Origin: Cudoniella acicularis
Lineage: Eukaryota; Ascomycota; Leotiomycetes; Helotiales; Helotiaceae
Length of the DNA stretch: 26,993 nucleotides
Direction: 5' to 3'
Assembly (NCBI GenBank): GCA_013054445.1
Contig: JAAMPI010000740.1
Coordinates: forward strand, 1-26,993
Shown: in pieces, positions 21,019-26,993 of the stretch
How positions within the stretch are numbered: the first letter of the stretch is position 1
Layout: each line of letters starts with the position of its first letter
Translations under genes and position numbers: made by a program
Notes under the pieces: generated by a model
Seen by the model: only the letters and a program-made list of their open reading frames with translations
Database searches by the model: none
Told to the model about the DNA's origin: nothing

Positions 21019-24000
21019 ATGGCCTCCCCCAAAGCAAAACCTCCAGACGAAGAAACCGTCCCTTCCACACCACCTCCACGAAAACCTTCTGCGAATAACA
21101 CCCCGCGACGTGTTACTGCTGCCAAACGAACTCCCAACGGCCCTAGAGCTTCCAATAATAATGCGACCACGCCGATTCGAAAAAACTCGGCGCAAAATAA
21201 AAATCGGACACCTAGCTCTGCTCCAGTGCGCACGAAAACCGGATCCAAGAAGAATGAGCCAACGTTGCTGGGAGACTTTCTGCTGGGAAGACCGAGTCCC
21301 GCGAGGCAGAGGCGGAAAAGTCTCGATGCGGTCAAGGCAGAGATAAAGGTCCAGATGACGGCGAATCTCGTAGGGAAAGTACAACAACCTGGAGGTGTTA
21401 AAGACAGGGTCAAGCAATGGCAGAAGGCCAACGCCGCGGCTGTGATTGAAGATCCGCTTGCGGATGGAGCGAGTGAGCCCGAAGACATTGGCGGCTGGGA
21501 GAACGAAGAAGATGGTAGCGTGGATGAGGAAGAGAGGCTCCGAATTAAATTTCGGGAAGGGAAAAAACCTAATGGCAAGCGGAAAAGCAAGGAAGCGGAG
21601 GAAGTGACGAAACCGCCTGCTGCGGCGCCTAAGAAGAGGGTCATAAGTGATTCGCATTGGATGAAAAACAAGAAAAAGAGCCCGCCAAGAAAGGGAAATC
21701 CCATTCCCAAAGACTTTTTGAAAACCACCGCCATAAACCCGCCATTGGAGAAAAAGATAAAGGATTGGGTGAAGAGAACCGAGGGTGAGGAGGTGGAGGC
21801 AGAAAAGATCAAGGACAAGCCTAGGAGTCGAAAACCTTCGCAACGAGTTCCTTCAGACGATGGAATTCAAATCAAACCCTCGCAAACCTCCTCCCCAGAT
21901 GACGGAATCAGGATACGACCCTCTCCGGCAAATTCCACTAATTTTGATGATGGAATCCGGGTAACTCCGTCAAAACGAAGGCCTAAGAAGGAGCAATCTC
22001 CAAAAAATGGCTCGAATGATGACGGGATTCGAGTAACGCCTTCTCGCGCTGAGAACGAAGATCTTAAGGTTCCAGGTGATGGAATTCGCATCACACCCTC
22101 GACCGATGCTCAGGATGACGGGATCCGCATACAACCCTCGAGAGAGGGTTCGATTAATGACAGTATCAGGACTAAGTCCATTCGACGAGATACTAGCAAA
22201 AGACAGCAAAAAGAAGATGGCGAAAGGGATGTTCAGACACCAAGGAAGAAGAGTGGAAACCACTTGAGAGTCCCCTCTGAATCTGGGAGTAATCGAAAAC
22301 CAAGCACCCGTGTCAGCAGCGAGCATAGTCATCACACTGTGGAAGATGAAGACAAATTCTCGTTCAGGAGCCCAAGTCCACCTGAGCATTCCAAGCGCCG
22401 ACGACAAAAATCCCAAACTCCTCCAGAGTCTCTCGCTGATATCCCGTTTGGAAACTCAGCCTTCAGTGTGCTAGAATTACCACTTGGTGCAGAAGCTGGT
22501 AATACCTTGAAGAGACCCGCTCCAAAAAGAAACGGTAGTTTTGGGGGCGTTCCAAAAGTGCTCAAGAAGGTTTTCAACGAGGGGATGAAAATCGCACATG
22601 ATACTGTCGAGCCTCCTAGAAATGGTGTAAATCAGCCGCCAAGCATCGAGTCCTGGTTAAACGGCACTAGCGATCCATTTGTTGATAAACCAAGCCCACC
22701 AACATCCACCTTGGATGTGCCAGAGCCATCCTGCTCCAGGAAACCCAGCTACAAGCAAGACGACCAGACAGAAAAAGACCTCACTGCCGATCATGATTCT
22801 GAGCGAAGTGAAAGCAGGCGCCGGCGACGTGCTGCTAGTACCCAGGAGCGAGGGGAGAATAGAGAAGCTGAAGACAGCTCACCCCTCGGAGTACCCAAAA
22901 CGCGTGCCAATCTCCCCAGCATGACCAGATCCCCGACTAGCTCTCCTACCAGTTTGAAGAGGACTCCTGCAAAACGCAATGCTTCGTCACCCAAAACAAC
23001 CAAGAAAACCCCACTCAAGGAAGCCTTTATGGATGCTTTCAGGGGCGAATCGACCACTGCGCACCCAAGAAGTGCATCAAATCCCTTCATTGATATCACA
23101 GGTCTTCGTGAAAGGGATATCAACTCGACTCCACAACAAGTCCCGGCTGTTAAGCCTGGCCGTGACTTCAACTATGGTTCTGAAGAGAATGGACATAAAC
23201 GAAGCCCTCCGGCATCAGAGAAGGAGCCGACGGTTGAGCCTAAGCGTTCAAGACCGCTGTCGACATTCGAAAGAAGACCGCCTCCTATGACTGGCACACA
23301 TAAACTGTCTACTATTGCGTCTGTGGAGACGTTTAGCACATCTTCATCAGCAACGGAGACGGCATCGGAAGTTTCGCAAACCACTGTTACCCAAGATACG
23401 GTTTATACAGGGCCAACTGAGTCAAGCCTGTCACGTAATAGTCAGAAAAGTAAGATGGGGCTTAAGAGACGATTGACGAAGCATTCTGACCTAGTTTCTG
23501 TACTTTCTTTACCTGATGTTGTTGAGCCAGCGAGAGGAAATAGCATCAAATCTGCCCGCAGCATTCGGACGACGAGAAGTCACCTAGAGACCGCAACGGT
23601 CCAAGATTTAATGCGAGAGCTAGCGGAAGACGAAACCAAGTACATGCGAGAATTAAAGACACTAGTCGATGGGGTGATCCCGGTTTTACTGACCTGTGTT
23701 TTGTCGAAATCAGATTCCGCCATCGCTTCAGGTCTCTTCAACCCTGATAATGACTCGACGGAAGACTCCTCCATCACAAAACCTATTGTTGACATGGGTA
23801 TTGCTCTTGAACGCCTGAAGAGTCTTCATAAACGCATACCACTGGCTGATGCCGATCTATTCATCAATTGGGCCAATACAGCACACAGAACCTATCAAGA
23901 TTACCTCAAGGCATGGCGTGCTGGTTTTCAGGACGTGGTTGTTAATTTGGCTCCCGCATCACGTTCATCTTCTGCTGAGGAGCAATTAGATCTGGATGAT

Positions 24001-26890
24001 ATTCCACGAAACAAGAATGGAGATGCTATTGGCGCCGATGGACAGCGTGCAGACGTTGCTTACTTTTTGAAAAGGCCCTTGGTCAGAGTTAAATATCTAG
24101 CCAAAACAACAAAAGTAGGAATCTTGTTTGGAAAATCCCGTGATATCGAAGCTAATTATCGAATAGGGCTTAAACAATCTCAGGCCGTCAGAGAAAGGCA
24201 ATCAAACAAATGAAAGGTTTCAAGATCTCAATGAAATGGTCCGCCGTCGATACAAGGAAGAGAGCGCTCGACTTGAGGATCAAAGAGCCAACAATACTGA
24301 CCCCACGCGAGCTCGAGACCCCAAAACTTTGGCCTTGGTTGAGGGTGTTAAAATAGATCGGACTCGGCAAGTTTGTGCTAGAGACATGTTTTACCTAGAC
24401 CTTGAGCACTCAAGTGGCCAACGTTTTGGTTGTCGTGTTGAACTTTTTCTGCGCGACAAACCTGACGATGAAGGAGATGTCCTGATCTGTGAGATGGACG
24501 ACGTCAGGCGCTTCCTCCTTTTCCCGCCAATCTCGAAAGATCTCATTTCAGCAAGACTCGGGGATCGTCCAGGCCAGGTTGTGGTAATGATTAGGGGGAT
24601 CCAAGGAGCTGAAGAGTGGAGTGAATTGCTCATCCTCGATGCAGAGGAGCAGAAGGCTGCAGCTGAATGGGTTCAGATGCTGGGAACGGAGCCCGTCCCA
24701 TATGAGATTGAGAAGGAAGTCGTTAACATTGCTACTCTTGATGCTCTTGTTAAATCGGTGAAAGGGTGGGTTCCAAAGCATAGTTATTTCATGTCTGGGG
24801 GCTTGGGCACCGATGATATTCAGATTCCGATTGGGGAACGTGTCAGGAGGGAGGCCGAGGAGGCTGCTAGTACGCCACAACAACATCGAAGACGCTCTTC
24901 TCGTCGACAGTCGCCAATCTCCGATCTAATTCCCGAAGATATAAGAGAGGAATCGGTCATTAGCGAGAGTGTGAAGGATCTCAATGATGCCATGAACAAG
25001 GCTGGATCTCTCTCCATCTCGCCAAAGCGACCGCAAGCTTCAAAATACCATGGCCGAAGCAACTCGAGACCGACAACACCTAAAGATAAGACCTCATCTG
25101 GTTCGGGGTCAGAGCAAACCACGCCAACTCAAGCTCGCGAGGATAAAGCAACTACCAGGAACGTGAACCCTTTCCTGGCCTCAATGCCTTATATTCCGAA
25201 AATTCGATCCTCAAGTACTCCTTCAAGCCCTGAGGTCTCAAAGTCAAGTCCTCCATTGAAAGAGCCAATCAAACAAGAACCAGAATTGAGAGAGAGTCGA
25301 CCAACAACCCCGACAACAAACGATGGTGCTCCCCCACCTCCTGCTCACAAGACACCAACAACCCCAATTGCGCTCAAGAAAGCCCCAGTCTTGGATAGTC
25401 CGACCCCGCGAGCAAACAATCGTCGAACTTCGTCTCCATTGAAGCATGAGTATCAGCCTTCTGATGCATCAGGTACTTCTTCAGCTGAAGAATCCGATTC
25501 TGAGAGCAGCGGCTCGTACTCGGATTCCTCTGAGGATGAAGAACTTGAAGCTGCTGAAACTCCTGCCCCTGGCCCAGTCCCGGTCCCGGTCCCAGTGTAT
25601 GGCAAAAGAGTATCACCCACTGGTTCAATCTATAGTCTACCAAACACAACTTTAGCGCCATCAAATTCTGCTTCTCAAGGACCATACCGCAGCGCTCCAG
25701 TTGAATGCTCCCCTCAACAAATGGAGAAGCATACAGTTATGAGTCTTTCCTACTGGAACGAGAAGGGACAATGGATTGATATATATACTGGGCCTTGTTC
25801 CATGGTGGTCGGCCCCGGGTGGTTGCGTACTTATGAACTCGACGAGTCTCATTCATCTCCTCGTCCAAAGTCATCCAGCAAAGACAGCCAGGACATAGAT
25901 GACGAACCTCAACCACTTATGGCGCAAGAACTTACGCCCAATGTGTTCATGCAGAGACATGTTATTGATATCCATGTTCGATCACCACCCATGTTGGAGT
26001 CCAAGCTGAAGTGCAAGGGTACAATGGTTCGATACCATATGTTAACGCCTATTGACTGCATTCGGCTGTACCAGGCACTGTATCAATCAAGCAAGAATAA
26101 CATGACATACAACCGGCTTGAAGAAGAGCGTCGAGTTAATGCATATGGAACCAATGCATATGATACAACTGTTGTAGGTAGCCGACGTGGAAGCTGGTTC
26201 GGACGGAAGAACAGTTATCGCGCTTCAGCTCGTGCTCCTTCCGAGATAATTTCAGAGCAGAGTGGAAAGTCTTCAACCTCTAGACTTTCAGCTTTAAGGA
26301 GTCGGTTGAGTGGAGGAAATATCTTCAACATTGCAAAATCTTCAGTTGATGTTGCACAAGGGAGAAGATCTGGTACCAACAGCGTCTACTCTTCTGATGC
26401 TTCTGGTATCACGCCTCCGAGAACGCCAATGAGTCCCAGTCTCTGGTCAGGAACATCAACATCACAAATGATGGATCTTGGCTCCGAGAACATCAAAATC
26501 CGCTTGTATGAATTGGTCACGCAAACACGCTGGGAGGACCACCGCTACGCCTACTTGACTGTCACAACTCCACCACAAGGCCGCAAACAAAACTCAAACC
26601 TCCCACAAGGACTCCAGAAACACGTCATCGTCACACGTCGCCAACACAATCACTCTGATGGTCACGGGCAAATCCTCATAGACGAGGTTATCGGTGCCAG
26701 TTGCTTCCAGATGGTGGGAATCAAGGGCGTGATGTGTACGGTTTGGGAGGATGTCACGGGGCCGAATGGAGAAGAGGGCCAAGTTGGGGCGACGGGGAGG
26801 ATGGCGGGGAGGCAGAGAAAGTGGCTTTTTCAGATGGGGTATGTAGCGCATGCGAATTGGATTTTTAATTTGCTTGCTGCTGGGCGGTGA
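21019..26890 (+). CDS. Large DH-domain Rho-type guanine nucleotide exchange factor
   Basis: There are two exons, 21019-24125 and 24184-26890. The 58-nt intron (GTTTGG...CTCAG with a GCTAAT branch) has matching phase, giving 1937 aa. Residues 1-850 are low-complexity, basic and serine/proline-rich, with a tandem DDGIRxxPS-type repeat (280-389). A Dbl-homology domain spans about 855-1085, from TVQDLMRELAEDETKYMREL to KRPLVRVKYLAKT and EESARLEDQ. A PH-like segment follows (about 1100-1208, HSSGQRFGCRVELFLRD to EWVQML). A second PH-like stretch lies at about 1550-1660 and a conserved-looking C-terminal block at about 1800-1937. DH domains exchange GDP for GTP on Rho/Cdc42 GTPases, so a role at growth sites or septa is likely. 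The exact orthologue (Bud3-like or another fungal GEF) is not certain. The ATG follows ACC, a good context. An earlier ATG at 20994 is out of frame. Confidence 0.87.
21856..22185 (+). repeat. Tandem DDGIR-type peptide repeat within the Rho GEF
   Basis: Residues 280-389 contain about seven copies of a D-D-G-I-R/Q-I/V-x-x-S unit, such as DDGIQIKPS, DDGIRIRPS, DDGIRVTPS and GDGIRITPS, spaced irregularly by 5-20 residues and ending in the degenerate NDSIRTKS. Codon usage differs between copies, so this is an old protein-level repeat, not a recent expansion. It resembles a short linear motif array that could bind a partner several times. Confidence 0.75.
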
Positions 26891-26993
26891 GTTTAGTGCT
26901 TGGTGGGTTGGGAGTAAAGTTGTTGAGGAAAAGGGGATGGATTATGATGACATGTGTTACGAATCTCTTTACTCTGTTCTGTTCTTTCGGTCT
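26891..26993 (+). other. 3' flank of the Rho GEF gene
   Basis: This is the non-coding tail to the window edge, presumably 3' UTR. No clear polyadenylation signal was seen. Confidence 0.4.

Noticed and set aside
20926..21843. 305-aa and 268-aa antisense open frames opposite the start of the Rho GEF gene
   Set aside because: They run antisense to a well-supported coding exon; composition is Arg/Phe/Leu-rich as expected for the complement of a Lys/Ser/Pro-rich sequence, with no known motif.
24184..24240. True frameshift in the Rho GEF gene
   Set aside because: A phase-matched 58-nt GT-AG intron with a branch site explains the change of frame and fits the family length.
1..26993. tRNA, rRNA, CRISPR arrays, bacterial-type operons or ribosome binding sites
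   Set aside because: None were recognised by eye; the intron-rich genes are eukaryotic. A covariance-model scan would be needed to exclude small RNAs.

Overview
The window is nuclear DNA of a filamentous ascomycete (Pezizomycotina; Leotiomycetes is only a guess). Eight multi-exon protein genes were rebuilt by joining open frames across short GT-AG introns of 49-136 nt, several with CTAAC/CTGAC-like branch sites. The families found (UbiA-type membrane enzyme, fungal rhodopsin-domain protein, Dal5-type MFS carrier, NACHT-ankyrin NLR, fungal DH-domain GEF) are typical of such fungi. The first ~340 bases look like RIP-mutated repeat DNA: very AT-rich, full of TpA, with no TpG that I could find. 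No tRNA, rRNA, CRISPR array or intact transposon was seen.

Layout, left to right: RIP-like relic (1-345). An 8-TM membrane protein (795-1982, minus) lies head to head with a UbiA-superfamily prenyltransferase/terpene cyclase (3031-4148, plus), sharing a ~1 kb promoter that carries a 12-bp direct repeat. A rhodopsin-domain membrane protein (5242-6612, plus; six exons) follows. A class I glutamine amidotransferase-like gene (6922-7784, minus) probably has a frameshifted C-terminus. An isocitrate lyase-family protein (8162-9919, minus) has lost the catalytic KKCGH motif. It is divergent from a Dal5-type MFS transporter (10667-12580, plus) across a promoter rich in GATA-factor sites; the transporter frame is broken by a one-base shift. 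A 2036-residue NACHT-ankyrin NLR (12827-19173, minus) comes next. After 1.85 kb without a convincing gene, a 1937-residue DH-domain Rho GEF (21019-26890, plus) ends the window.

How the genes may work together (inference): the left pair looks like the core of a small, uncharacterised terpenoid locus made only of integral membrane enzymes. The middle block (amidotransferase-like, lyase-like and transporter) could be a nitrogen-regulated uptake and catabolism module, although two of its three genes show possible frame damage. The NLR belongs to the fungal self/non-self recognition or innate-immunity type. The GEF is probably a conserved morphogenesis gene.
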